A stretch of DNA of 64,000 bases, taken from the NCBI GenBank assembly GCA_028583415.1, contig CM053266.1, forward strand, positions 47,618,726-47,682,725, given 5' to 3'. Under the pieces are notes generated by a model. That model searched no databases, was not told the origin of the DNA, and saw only the letters and a list, made by a program, of their open reading frames with translations. How positions within the stretch are numbered: the first letter of the stretch is position 1; each line of letters opens with the position of its first letter. Made by a program: the position numbers and the translations under genes. Shown in pieces: positions 34,081-48,500 of the stretch. Source of the DNA: Protea cynaroides. Lineage: Eukaryota; Streptophyta; Magnoliopsida; Proteales; Proteaceae.

Positions 34081-35049
34081 ATAAAAATTGACAAACAACT
34101 GATGGGCTTGTTGTGTGCGGTCAGGGACCATGTGTGCGGGCTTTGCTGAGGGACATGCTGCTACTGCCTTGCCTGGGCAGTGTGCCTTGCGGCTGCAAGG
34201 CATGCCATGGTGCACCCTCATGGCTGTGCCATCAACTAGCCATGTGGCTGGTTGCCACTATGGTGCCGCGGCCCTCGGCCAGGCTGGTTGCCATGGTGGT
34301 ATGCCACCTTGGCACAGTGGGTCCCACCCACATTTTTTTTCTCTCTCGTCTTTCTCTCTCCTCATTCTCTCTTTACATCTTATTTCTTCATTTAATGCTT
34401 CAGATGCCACAACACTGCCTAAAAGCGCCGTCACATATCAGACACTCTGTCATATCATTAGAAACTCGGCCACATCATCAGAGAAGCCCAGAGATACTCT
34501 CTCTCCTCAAACTTAGCCAATTTTACCAACAATTACAATCCAAAAAAGGTCAACACTTATGTCAACACTTATGTGTTTTTTGTACGAATCGTTGGTTATT
34601 TTAACTGGTGGATAGAGAGGTCACAGTCTAGCTAAGCCAATGTTAAATTTTAGATATTAATTCAATTTAATGCATGTGGTACTACAATACCTACTTTGCA
34701 CTCTCCCATGGCTCTGAATTTTCAAACCTTTGTTTTCCATGTGGCAAAACTTCAATACGGATAAACTTAATACGCGTAAAGATCTTTTGCAACCATTTCC
34801 GCCCAATGTTGAATGTATCAGGTGGCACTATAGAGGTTCTGGATCCAATCAACATAAGAGTAGGGACCTAGGGATCTGCTTTATCCATAAAATTTGGATC
34901 CCATTTTATTTGTCACATGATAATTGTTGGCATTTAAAATTGTTATGATTCTGTTTGTTTTGGTGTAAAATTTTACATGTTAAAATTTTTTCCAATGTGT
35001 GCCTTTTGAGAGGTAAAAGAAAAACAAATTTCCTTTTCCCTTCTACTTA
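34081..35049. other. GC-rich patch then AT-rich intergenic DNA
   Basis: 34110-34340 is unusually GC-rich for this window, with many GGCA/TGCC motifs; two overlapping frames are open there, but neither resembles a known protein. It is probably repeat-derived. After it the sequence returns to AT-rich DNA leading into block B. Confidence 0.35.
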
Positions 35050-35918
35050 GAAATCATTGTATTTTGCCTCTTAAAAATAAACATTGAATATTTTTTTAAT
35101 AAATAACATATAAAAATTTCATGTAAAATCAAACGAAGCATAAAGGAAATTAAACTAAGAACCAGATGCATGTATAAATGGTTTAAAGAGTGGTTAATTT
35201 TGTAACCATATATATGAGATGTGCACTACTTGTGACAAGTGGGAAAGCTATGGGTCCAATGGTAAGGACTCAAGATGATCAAATTATTCCATCACGTGTC
35301 ATTAATTTAAGACAAATTTAGTACATTTGAACAGTTTATTACGTAATTTCGATGTTATCAACTAAGAACCATTGTATAAAAACCTTAACACTATATTTTA
35401 TTAAGTTATACCTTATTTATTAATTAATTTATTTCATGAACAGTTTGTTTAAGTGGTCTTTAAAATTACATAGACTTAATTTGGTTTTAAAGAAAATTAA
35501 AAGGAAATAAAATGATATTTTTACTTAAAAATAAATTTTTATAGTCAGAGCATCTAAAATTTTTAAATGTAATTTTTATTTTATTTTTCAAATATAAAAG
35601 AATTAAATTTAAAATAAAATATAAGTTAATAACTAAATGTAAAATGATTTGAAATTAAATACACAGTCATCTGAGAAAATATAATATAATGATTACAAAG
35701 CTTTCTTTTATAGTTGAAAAAATTCATTTTCCTTTCGTTTAATTTCTCATGCAACCAATCAGATATATAATGTTTGGGATATACCACTAGTGGCTGTCCT
35801 TGTACTCTCATTTTCTCAATTAACGTATGATTGGCTAGTGGTTCGTCTTGTACTCTCATTTTCTCAATTAACGTATAAAATTTTAATATACCAAATTATA
35901 TTATAGATCTTTGGATCC

Positions 35919-36149
35919 AAATCCTCTCCTCAAAGAGATTCGGAGGTGGGGCTACCGTTACTAGCTGATACCCGACACATGGGTGTTGGCTAGAATCGAA
36001 AACTTCATCTGAATCAATAAGATGAATCGACAGAGGGTATCGACTTGTGCATTAACTCGAATGGAGGGTTCGAATTCAATTAACATCTACTTTTTAGGCA
36101 AGAAAGATGAGAGTCACTCACCTCCAAAACCTTGGGAGGAGAGGAATTT
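35919..36149. mobile_element. MITE with AAATCCTCTCCTC ends in copy B promoter
   Basis: Ends AAATCCTCTCCT and AGGAGAGGAATTT are inverted, and close to those of the elements at 52-188 and 17355-17508. The interior (GCTGATACCCGACACATGG...) is different. It is absent from block A at the matching place (about 17285-17310), and lies about 410 bp before the copy B start codon. Confidence 0.65.
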
Positions 36150-36559
36150 GAATACCACTTCCCATTAAGCAATGGACCCGCTTTGACCGGTTAAACTGGT
36201 GTTCCGGTAACATAAAACAGGTCGTTGCTGGTACAGGGCCAGGGCATTTTCAACGGAATATACACGTGTCAACATAGAGTTGTTCCTACATCCCAGCGCA
36301 AATTAGACAAAGTGTAGAGAGAGAGAGAGGGACAGAGAGTAAAAAACAGAAAGAAAAAGGCCCGTCGCCTTCGCTTCGGTATTTCGCTTTTGATGAGTTA
36401 AAGATGCAACCTCGGCTTCCGACACCCTACGAACGATACCCGCGTGTTTTTCTTATTTTCTCTGCAACTCTAATTAATCGAAACTGTTGATCTCCGTCAC
36501 AATCGATCTCCTGTCCTAACATTTTTACTCTTTCAAACGTATCGATCAGACATCTGGGT

Positions 36560-39500
36560 ATGGAAATGGCTTCGCTTACTTCAAATCCACGTACAGTAGA
36601 AGAGATCTTCAAGGATTACAATGCTCGAAGGGCCGGGATAGTTCGAGCTTTGACCTACGGTACTTGTCCTTCCAGCTTCTTTTTCACGAATTTTGATTTT
36701 CTATTGATATTCATCTTTCTTGATTTACATGATGTTTTTTTTTTAATTTCAGATGTCGACGAGTTTTACGCACTCTGCGATCCCGGTACCTTTTTTTTAT
36801 ATTAATTTTTAATTCGTTCCACACTTAAATGTTCACAGATGTAAATTCTTGAAGCGCATACGGAAACCTTTTTTTTTTTTTTTTGTTTTTTAGCTGTGTG
36901 AAGTTAGGGTTTTGGTTGTGTCGTTCTGGTATCGTGGTACTATTTGCTTGCTTTCCTTCGTAAGTCAGTTTAATTAGATTAAAAGAAAAAACTAAGGTTC
37001 GTTAGTTCTGTTTCTTTTATTTATTTTCCGTAAATTGTCCAGAGAAGGAAAATTTGTGTCTGTACGGACACCCAAATGAAAGTTGGGAAGTCACTCTTCC
37101 CGCTGAGGAAGTTCCGCCTGAGCTGCCCGAGCCAGCGTTAGGGATCAATTTCGCAAGGGATGGAATGAACCGCAAAGACTGGCTTTCTTTGGTTGCTGTG
37201 CACAGTGATTCTTGGTTGCTCTCCGTGGCCTTTTATTTTGGGGCCCGTCTGAATCGTAATGAAAGGTACATGATCTTTATATCTTTATGTGTTGTTGCGC
37301 CATGATTGTTACTATGAGTATGTTTAGTGTAGTTTGTTCTTTGATATTCGTAAGTATGACATGCTTTCTGAAAGCATCTGACGTGGTTTTGTTGCATCAA
37401 TGGTTTACTGCGTGAATAGTTTACCACTTGGAGGTGGCTTGGTCTTAATTCACGGTAATAGTTGACATAGTAAATTTAATTTGTTGGAGCAACCTAAGTG
37501 GGAATTATTAGTGGTAGAGCTTGTTTTTGAAAGATTGTCGAATTGATTCGTGTTCAAGGTCTCTAATTTCATAGCTCTGATGATAAATTAAATGCAATAC
37601 CACCTCAGCCTAGACGATTGTAGATAGTAATGATAATGTTATGATATCATTCTGATATCCTACATCTGCCTTTTGGTGGTTTAGCTTACTAATGGATCTA
37701 CGAGAATGTGTGAAATATTCTTGCAATAAGTCAATAGTGCCTGTAAAATATTCATTTTCAAAACAGTTATATTTGAAAAGCCTACTGGGCAGTTTTGTTG
37801 ATTGTTGTGACATAACTATAAAATTGCCCATCTGGGCTGTGTCAGAGTTTGTTGCCTGTGCCAAACCTTTGACTAAGCACTTCTCTTTTTTGGATTCTGT
37901 ATTTACTGCTTTGAATTGTATGTTATTTCTTCAATCTGGAATGGAAGCCTTGCAGTGAGCTTTGCTTAATTAACTTTTAAAAGCAAACTTACTAATGAGT
38001 GATGACCTGGTCGGACTTGCTCTTTCTGTCTGGTATGTAGTGTTGACTATTGAGGATCGTCAAGCATTATCTACTCCCCAATAATGGATAACAATTTTTC
38101 ATCACTCAATATCTCTTGAATTTAGGCTTGCGGAAATCAGACAAAAGAACTTGTTCTTTGACCCGGGGGGTGTTGTAAGGAATTCAGTCCGATATGGAAT
38201 GAAGGGTATAAAATAATTTACCTAAGGTGTGCTCAACCGAAAATTGATGTTCTCTAGGTAACATGATTGATTCACTCGTAGTGTATTTGCACTGACAAAA
38301 TTGAGTTTTTGATTTACGAATTACTTAAGGTTCAGGTTCTGGAATGGTGGCTACTAAGGTGGAGTAGTATGTTACCTTGATAAATGAAATGACAGATTAT
38401 GATATTGATGAAGAATATAATTTTTATCCAAACTATCTATGCAAACCATTATTCCACAAAGCCAGAGAAGAGAGCAATTGGGTAGCAAAATTATTTCAAC
38501 CTATGTGTCCAATACGGTTATATGTTTGTATTTGTAATAGATAAATCCTACTTTGACTAAGCTTTTCGTATTTCTAACGAAACCCAATTCGAAATCACAA
38601 CCAAAAATCCAAACCATCCTTGATGGGTAGAGGTATTGCATGACAGAAAACTACTAGTTTGCTTGGAAAATTAGATGTATCTTTCAAAAAATTACTTTCT
38701 ATGGTCTCTATGAAATCAAGAAGCGGCCTTAGTTCTATATGCTTACTGATTCTGTATGACTTAGAAAAAAATGGGGAAAAAATTTCCAAGAGTTTCATCA
38801 TGACATTATGCATGGGTTCCACAGACCAATACCTATAAAAAATATTGTGCCGTGTTTTTTGGAAAATCCATTATTTTCTTTCTACTATCTTGGATGTCTT
38901 TCCATCAATCATTAACTAGCCCCTGCTTTCATAGAAATGAGATGTTAAAATATTTGCTGCCATAGCTTTGATGTATCTAATAAAATGGGAAATCTCCTTG
39001 GACAAACTGAAGTTGCTAATATGGCAGTAAGCAATCTCTGATGAAGCGATACTAGGATTAGGGAGTTGAATGTCTAGAAATAGGTTGATTTGCCTCCTGG
39101 GGGAAATTGATATATTTTGGTGAAGAAAGCTGAAATTTGGGGAAGGAAACTCCAGAATGTCATTGAAAAATTTAGGATTTGTTTATTCCAAGAATGCTTA
39201 GATGCCAAAGGAAGCCATCCAACATGGTTTTATAACATTGAAACCTAATTTCTCTGTCTTTTGTGTAGATTTGAATAGAATGAATCATTGTACAAAAATA
39301 TAAAGGATCTACCCCATACGTTAAAATTATCATGCAACCATAAGTGATAAGACCAATGTTGTCAAGGCATTGTCTAGGCGACGCCTTGGTGTCCAAGCGA
39401 ATTTTCACCCCTTGGGCGTTTCGGCGCTTTACTGATTCACTTCTTTTTTTTTTTCTAATATATATATAAAATGCCATTTGTAGCTTTTTATTGGACTATA

Positions 39501-42500
39501 TAAAGTAGTTATATACACCTTCATGCATGGAATCATGCATATGCATTAAAATTTTTATGTATTTCACTCTGAAAGTATTTCAGATTCCTGAACATTTTAG
39601 ATATCTTATCTTTGTAGGGATTTTGATGGTATTTTATGTATTTCATTCTGAAAGTAGTTTAGCAATGGTTTAGTAATGGTTGGGGGTTGAGGGTTGAGTG
39701 TAGTGTATAATAGTGTTAGTGCCTTCTTTATGGTGGATGTGTACAATAAATAAATATTACTTTTTTTTAGCGCATGGGAGGATGTGTGTTTAATGGGGAA
39801 GATCCAAGTACGGAGTAATTATGAGTTTTTATATGAAATGTGATATATAAGTGGCGCCAAATGTAAAATAGTTGGAGTTTCTAAGTGGTAAAAGATCAAC
39901 ATCTGTAATAAGTTCTTGAGTTTTTTTGTTGCTTGAGGTTAGTTTGTAGGCTTCTAGTATTCTCTGTCCTTTTATAGAAGGAATGTTGGATTTTTGTGCG
40001 ATTAAGATTTTTATTTTGATGGCTTTGCCTTTTAACCTGTAGAAGTTAGTTTTAGTGTTGAGATTAGGTACCCTTATTGGATACTTGTAATCTTCTCCTC
40101 TGCTAGTTTTCCATTGTGGAATTAGATTTTGCTATGCATTAACCATTGACTGCTCTTCTGGATCTCCATTATCTCTTATAAAACCTTGAGGATTCTCTTG
40201 GTGCCAATTTTGTCTCTGTCAATTATGGTAGGAAATCTCCAAGTTAACAACTCCCATAAAAAAAAAAAAAGAACTATTGAATTGCAAGAGAGATATTTAT
40301 CCAGCAACATAAATAAAAAAGATATTTTTCTAGCTGGCATCCTTCACTGCTAAAAGATCAAAATTAAGCTGTTTATAAGCACCTTTTGGTATTTCCAGCC
40401 ACTAGTTTTCGATAACAAGTGTTTCATCTTCAACCTTACCAGTGAACTATTCCATGACCAAGAGACACCCTGCACTTTAAATTCCCAAGACTTTTGGATA
40501 TTGACTTTCTTTTCAATGATTCATGAAACCTGACTGCTTTAGTATTTTATTATTCCTTCAACTTTAATTCTTAGTGTTGCAATTAGCTAGTAAACTTATT
40601 CAGCCACTACCATTTCAAATCCTTCCATTCCCTTAATTGTAGTTTTAAAAACCAAATTTATTGAACCTTTTCTCTTTAAGGTCCATATCTGACATTAATC
40701 TTTTCTTTTCCAATTTTCATAACATTGATCGTGCATCTTTAAATCAGGGTGGAAAGGGAATGAGGGAGGGATGGGCTCAATTTGGTGTGATTGTTGACCA
40801 AGTTCAGCCTCATCTGTTGTCCTAGATGATGGCTTGAAAGTTCTTTTTTTGGATGAATAACAAGCTGTTGAAGTATCTTACCCCCAAAGCTTAAGCCATT
40901 AGGTGGAGAGGCCCAACTTGCATCTGAAGTCATCCAAGGTCCCAAAGTTTTTCAGGATTATTTCCGACACCCCCCCCCCCCCCCCCTCCCATTTTTGTCC
41001 TTCTTTTAGGTGGCAACACATGTGGAATGTCTGGCTCCTCTTTTGGGTTAACTAGTGGGCCTGATGGCTCTGATACCATGTTGAAGTATCAAACCGAAAA
41101 CCTTAATCTATTAGGTGGAGAGGTCCAACTGACATTTGAAGTCATCCAAGGTCTTGGAGTTTTTTAATGTTGGAGTATTCCCAACACCAGTTTTACTATA
41201 GATGAGAAAGAGGAAAGTACAAAACAGCCACTGGAAAAAGATGCAATATACAGCACATGACTAAATCCTCATAAAGGAAATGAATGTTTGAACACATTCT
41301 TGGGTGGACTACTGCTTGTTCAGCTATCATATCTGCCATGCCACTTGCTAGCCTTGGCCTCCCTTTGGATGAGGTATTTGCTGAGGAGGCAAGGTACCTA
41401 ATGTGCCTTATGACATTTGCTTTTTATTTTTTTATTTTTATGGATCATCCTTTCTACTTCCCACCCAACACTGAGGAATCTCCCTCCGTCATGATATCTG
41501 AAAACCCCTCCCCTTTTGTGAGCTCCAAACGAAATTGAAGAGAAGATCATGAATTGTTTGGATTTTGGGTTGCTTTTATTTGCATCGAAATTATTATTTT
41601 TTGGTTTTGTGGGGGATGATTTTACTGGCATTTTTATGCTGGTCAAAGATTTTAAGTTAATGGTCTCCTCTCCAGGTTTTCTTAAATCATATGTTGGCGT
41701 TGGTTGAAGTTTGCTAATCTTCTCTGTTGGGTCGCATAGTCATCAGACTGTTTCAGAGTTTCTTCCTGAATCATTAAGTTGATGAAAATTTAAATACTTT
41801 TATGGTTTTTACCCCATTTTGGGTGCAAAGCTGTTGAAGAACTTAAATCATTATGCTATCAAAAAAAATTTATGGTGGAGAGTCGTGACTGGTCTGGAGC
41901 ATTCAGGTAGGTGATTGAATGAACCAAACTTGGAAGTACTTGATCCATTATATGAATACTGTCTTTCTTATGTGTTGCATTGGAACAAGATGTTGCATAC
42001 TTGACTGTTATATGGTTGTTCCGAGAGGCAAAGTATTGATTAGTAAGATTTTCTCAATGAACAATGAGTTTATGTTCAAGTCTAATCAATCGAATGAATT
42101 TATTGGCTGGATCACTGGTACATCTAAGAGCTAGTTTATGTTATTTTCAATCCTGCAAATTGCTAATCCATCCATTTTGTGGATGTTGGATATACATGCG
42201 CACTTCAACATCTTCCATTATATGACAATACAGTATCAGTTTTAACTTTCCTCTTGATAAGCCATGCTTTTTGGTGGATGATATTGGGTAATCAAGAAAT
42301 AACACACATGCAATGAATTGATGAATGGTTGGAATAGGAAGCATAAAGTCAGAAAACATTCATGGAAATACATTGGTAGCACCTATTGGTGGCAACAAGT
42401 GGTTTGGCATGCCCTAAGCTTGGCAATCCTGGACAGTGTTAGCGATGGCTCTCTGTAGGATGAAACTTAACAGAGCTTCACAGGACTGAGTCATGGCTTT

Positions 42501-45500
42501 CGATAGGATGAAGCTTTAACGGAGCTTCACATGGCTCTCCGTAGGATGAAGTTATTCATCCCCATACCATTCTAGAATTCCAGAATCATCCTTTCAATCA
42601 AATCTAATCTGCCTTTTACATCCTTGTACCTGTTATTGTACCCAAAGGTCTCCAGAACTGTTCTGATTATTTACAATATTGCCACCTACAGTATTGTAAT
42701 TATTGTCACTTTGGTGGGCCAATGGAAACCCAAATTTTAGGTTTCGTAACCCAGTGTTGCATTAAGAAGAGCAAAAGGAAGATAGAAGAAATAAGAAAGG
42801 AATGATCGGCCCTGTGATTCGAAACTGAAAATTGAAAGAAGCTAGATGGAGATGAACCAACCTGTGTCTACTATGTGAGCAACCAGCAACCATAAAAAAA
42901 AAAAAAAAAAAAAAACTGATAATTCATTCAAATCAGTTTGAACCTACAAATTACCGAAGTAGCCGAAATAAGTAAAGAAACATCTAACTACCCTTGTTGG
43001 ACCAAAACCCAAGTTTGAACCTGGTTCTTCTTGGTCTGGGTTTCCAGATTGGGTCATGTCGGTTCAGCCATGCATGCATGCAACTGCATCACTTAGATGG
43101 GCTCTCTTTAAAACTTCTTTCTAGATTATATTTTTTAGAGAAAAGAAATGAAATTCCATTGATAACCAAAAAGAAAACAGCCTGTATACTCAGAGCTGAA
43201 GAAGCCTCACGGCCAACAATTGTTCAGCAAAAAGAGAAATGACCCCCTATCAAAATCATTCTCACTAATGCGTGATCATATTATAATACGTCCTTTGCCA
43301 AAAAAAAAGTCATTTAACAAATTCAGCCTGGCTATTTCATACCCCAAAGGTTTTAGCATCTCTAAAATCAGGAAGAACAGACATCCAGGCAGAGTTCTCC
43401 TCAGATTTTGGTGCAAATGTGCAATCCTCCTTTGCCTAAAAATTCAAGCATTCCTCCCCACCCTCCAAATGCACCAGAAAACAGTAAAAGGATCGACTTT
43501 CCTCAGTCCCCATCCTCCTCTCTAAAGGATATCCTTCCCATGCGACCGATGACTCTAGAAGAGATCTTTGGAAAACCCAACTTACACCCAGCAACTAGAA
43601 CACTACTTTCCACACTTATGCAGCAAAAGCACAACCAATACATAAAGGGATATCCATTCTTCTGAGCATCACCACAAAGCTTGCACCTAATGGACCATTC
43701 CCTTTGCATGGATATCAATTGTCAGAATCTTCTACATCACAACAGCCCATACCAAAGAAGCATATCCTCAGTGCCGCCCCTCTATTCCAAAATCTCCTTA
43801 CATGGAAAAGAGTGTGCCCTTGATGTATAGCATCTCGAAAAAGGATTTAACTGAAAATGTCAGTATGTCACCAGACTCACCCACCCTCCCGCTTCTTCCA
43901 TTTAGATTATCTATAAAAAAGAAAAAAAATTCTATTTAGATTAAACATACTCTTTGAAGGGGATCCACGAATTGGTTTGCTTCTCCTATCTAAAGACTGA
44001 ACGAAATATTTAATGGCATAAGAGTAGTTCTATAGTAAGAGCCTTGATCATAATAAGGGCCACTATCAATAAAACCCAAGTGAATTACAAAGATAAATCC
44101 AGTTAGCACAAACAATTGGAGGCCACAGCTAGCCTGCATCTCTGCCTAATTGTTCTTTGCTCTTTAGAATTAATGCTTCTAGATTTAGTTCTGATCTGAT
44201 TATAAATTATGAGACTGCTATTATTGCCTTTTGTTCTTGGCCGTAATAATTCAATTTCACATCTGCTTTGGTGGTTCTTTTGAGTATTTCTGCTGTATTC
44301 ATGAACTGAAATAGTCCCTTTGTCGAATCATGAGCTAGATTCTTGATTTCTTATATCCATTCTTGAATCCTTAATATTGTTTTTGAAGTTTATGGCAACA
44401 TTTTATTAATCAAACTGTTTTTCTGGATTCCCTCGTACTGCCAAATGGCAGCTCTGTTGGCTTTCAAATTTTATGGACATATTGTCCACAACAAATCAGT
44501 CTGGCAAGTTTTAATGCAGTCCAAAATTTTCCATGTAGAATTATAAGGCTTAAGAAATAGGTTGAAAATTCAGCTTTGTGCAATTTCAGTTGACTGTGAA
44601 AATTAACAAAGAGATATGCCAATACATGGTGGGTCATGTAGTGGAGATGGATACGAAACTTCGTATGTTCCTAATCCAAGATGGGGATGGGCCTTTCTGT
44701 TCAACGGTTGGTTTGATGACTGCAAGGAGTTTTCCACAGAGCTTGAAAAAATGACTGTATAAAGTGTTCTCTATACAGGTTCTTGTAATGGAGATTTATC
44801 CTTTCATGAAATATTCTATTCTTTACTGCTGGCCAATATCTTTTCTTTTTGATAAAAAGCCTAAAATTCTTTCATGATATTATACTAGCTGACTACTTGT
44901 AAAAATTCTCACCTAAGTTGCATGGTATGTAGCCCATAGATCAAAATCTCGAGTCTCGAGGTTGTCTCGACCTCTAGCCAGATCGAGAACTTGCAGAAAA
45001 GCCGTGAAGGCTTGAAATGGATGTTTCTAGCCCTAAATGACCATTTTAAGGCTTGATACTTCAGGGAAACACTATTTTAGCACATATAAACATATTTAAA
45101 CCATAAAATTGTTAAACCATTCACACATTGTGAAAATCATAGATTCACAATTCATAATTCCTCACAATGATACAAGTACTCAAATAATCCAATACTCAAA
45201 GAGTCAAAGTGGAAAGATTTGTCAAAAACCCCAAGATAATGGAAGTTTTTGAAAAAATGGGAGAAGGAGAGAAATTTGCAGGAAAAAAAAAAAAATGAAG
45301 AATAACAAGTCTTGGTCGAATAATTTATACTTAATTTGAACCATTTTGGGTCGAGTCGAGTCGAGATCAGTCTCGTCTCGACCATATCGAGATTGTCGAG
45401 TTTTTAAATTATTATGTAGCCCACTAAAGCTTTGTTTTAAGCTTCCTTGAATTATTATTTTGTTTGCTTCGTTTCTTAATTTGTAGTTCTGACTATCTAT

Positions 45501-48500
45501 TTACCTTGGAAGAAAAAGCAATATATGCCCATATTATTTCTTTCACCCCAATCCTGGTATTTTGCATAACTCCATTATGGCATTAACCTTTTTCGAAGTG
45601 TATTGACTAGCCTAATATCTTCTTAGGTTGATATCCCAGTCATAACCTGTAGGGTTACGTGAGTAGTCAAATTGTTAATATCTGTCTCGGTTGTTTGTTA
45701 TGTACACTTAGGCAATGTATAAGCCACGTACACATTTTGGAGTGTTAGTTAATTTAGTAAGTTGTGAGGGAGGAGTGTTATCATTAGGAGTGAGGTGGCA
45801 ACACCTGAGTAAGTTTAGGGATCATTTAAATTCAAGTGTTAATGTGTGTTGAATAAGCAACGTATGGTTAAGTAGTTGTTGGGGATAGGGTCCTAACTTG
45901 TAGGGATTTTATCTAAGGAATCTAGGGAGTGTTTATAGGAGTCTGTTAACCTATGTAAGGAGTCATTATATGGATCAATGTAACATGTTAAGGGATTTTA
46001 TGAAAAGAAATATCTTTTAATAATTGCTTAATTATTGGAGGCTGGTTACCTTGAACGAACTACTTTATTTTATCTACTCGTCAAGATAGGTAAGAGTAAG
46101 CACAAGGTAAGAATCGTGAGTTCTCGTGTCTATCTCAAGACTCCATTATTGGAAACTTGGACTCTTCTTATCGAGTTACCTGATCCAACAACCAAGCACG
46201 TAACGTTGTCTAGGTGTCACCTAGTTAGTGCTGTTTAGTTTCCAGCTTTGCTTATGTTAGAGTTAGAGTTGATTTCCCTTCTTAAATTTAACTCTTCTAT
46301 TGTCGACTCCTATTGTGAGTCTGTGAGCGCTTTTTAGTCTTTTTTGTAGTTCTCTCTTTAATTATAAATACGAGGCTGGATGGTGAAGCATTCAGTCCCA
46401 TACTTCGTTCTTTTTTTTTTTGGGTAGGTGTGTCCCATGCTTCGTTGTTAACATGGTATCAGAGCTTTGTTTCTGATCTAAGTTTTCTGGGAAGAGAAAA
46501 CACTTTTTCCCTCCTTGAGACAAACCTTTTCTGCTAGCCCTCTCTTCTTCTTTTGTAACCCTTACCACCTACCTTTGGTTCTCTTTTTTCTCCCATAGAG
46601 TAGCACTAATGAGGTGATCTCTTATGGATCTAGTGCTGCCCTCTATGTTCACCTCGCTATAGGCATGATTTTATTGAAGATCGATGGTTGCTGTCCACGT
46701 CTGCGTTTGGTTCTTTCCTCTTTGAAGATCGAGTTATTTCTAATGGATCATAGTGCACTGATAGGGCTTCATCCTCGTGCCTCCTGCAAGCGTTGGAAGT
46801 ACTAAATGCGATCCCCCGCCACCCCCCTGGGAGTGGGGACATCACTATATGGTCTGCGTCCTCAAATGGTGGATTCTCTTTCTCATCGGCTTGGGATTCG
46901 GTCAGATCACGAAGCCCCAAGGTTGAATGGTTTGATGTGGTATGGTTTCATGGGCATTATCCTCATCATAGTTTTATCCTTTGGAGAGCATTGACTATGA
47001 CTCTCCCGACAAGATCGTTTCTCCATGAAAGAGGTATTATCTCCAACCCTTCTTGTGGCCTGTGTTGGGTGGCAGATGAAGATGTTAATCACCTCTTTTT
47101 TGAGTGCCCCTTTTCCAAGAAAGTTTGGGAAAAGATCCTTGATAAATGCTGGCCATAAAGAAGAAAAATTTTACCTTTTGACCTTGAGTGGAAATGGATG
47201 ATCAAGAAATTCAAGGCTAAATCTCCATGTGATACTATAGCCAAGCTTGCATTTGGTGCAATGGTATACCACATTTGGTTTGAAAGAAACCTTCGTCGAT
47301 GGGCAGGCTAGTCTAGAAGTTTCAACCAGATTTGGGAGGCAATCAACTTTGATATCCATGACAATATGATGCCTCTTAGGTCCCTTTGCCCGGACACAGG
47401 TAGAAATAGATTTATTTTGACCTCTTGGAATATGGGTAATCCCCGACTTTGGAGTTCCAGTTTTTTATTTTCGTGCTTCCCCTTTTCTGTTTGGGCTCTT
47501 GGCCTAGTTTTGTAAGGAGCCTGGCTCTATCCTTTGGATACTCAGGTTTGTTTCTCTCCCTTTAGGTTATTCACCCAAAAAAAAAGATCGAGTTATTTCT
47601 TCCTATTGAAGGTCGAATCTTCCCTATTAAGGATCCAAGTTTGCAAATTATTGGCAGCACCTGTTATTACAAGGAACTGCACTCAGATCTTTGCAACTGA
47701 TCTCTGCGATTTTCACATATTTTCTGGTTTTCTTCCAAAACCCTGTGATATCGACTTTGGGCTTTCTCAAATCAGCCTCGATTTCTGTTCATCAGTCCTC
47801 CCTCTTCTTGGACAGAATTGAATCAGAGCAGCCCCAACAGATTCAATCCTATCAGTGATATTGATCTTGCGATATCAACTCAAGTTTTTTTTTTTTTTCC
47901 CCTAACAATATTGATCTGGTTTTTTGGATCTGTGATATTCTCTCTTGTGCTATCAACTTGTGTGGGATCTTTTCTGGTCTTAATCGATTCGATTTATTTT
48001 ATCAATCTTTAAGACCCATGGACAGATTCGATTGCACGATTAAATGATAAGCTCCAGTTCTCATCAGCAACAGTCGATAGGAGATTATTATCATTTTTTT
48101 CCAGCACCATCACTGCCCTTTTCTTCTCGGTTTTTGGCAATACCTTGCCATATCAATTTCATCCGATCAACTTGATCTGTTGCAATGTCGGATGGTACTA
48201 CTTCTATCGGTTTTGATGGACAGAGTCGTCATGAGTACCAACTACCAACTGTTTGCCGCTACTTCTCTCAAGTCTGATGGTACTAATTACCTGATTTGGT
48301 TTTGGTCTACTTATCTAACCATTGCTGGTCGTGGCTTCACATGCCATCTTATTAGTACAATGGAGAAACCCTTGACTGCTGGTACTGTTTAAGATCGATG
48401 AATATTTAATGATTCCTTAGTTGCGTCCTTTCTCCTCACTATGTTACTCAATATTGCTAAAGGTTATCTCCTACTGAACTCTACCGCTTAGATTTGGAAG

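Larger units (their letters stand above)
35050..42272 (+). repeat. Duplicated block B (direct repeat of about 15960-23550)
   Basis: Starts near CTCTTAAAAATAAACATTGAA and ends near CTCTTGATAAGCCATGCTTTT. It carries the complete 5' half of the Alfin-like gene and the first 5 kb of its third intron. Confidence 0.9.

Noticed and set aside
34113..34604. 163-codon open frame in a GC-rich patch
   Set aside because: A second frame over the same bases is equally open, codon use is Cys/Met/Gly-rich and no domain is visible; probably repeat DNA.
41284..41538. Open frame in Alfin-like intron 3 (ILGWTTACSAIISAMPLA)
   Set aside because: Block A's matching region carries frameshifts at this frame (22590-22810), so it is not conserved as protein.
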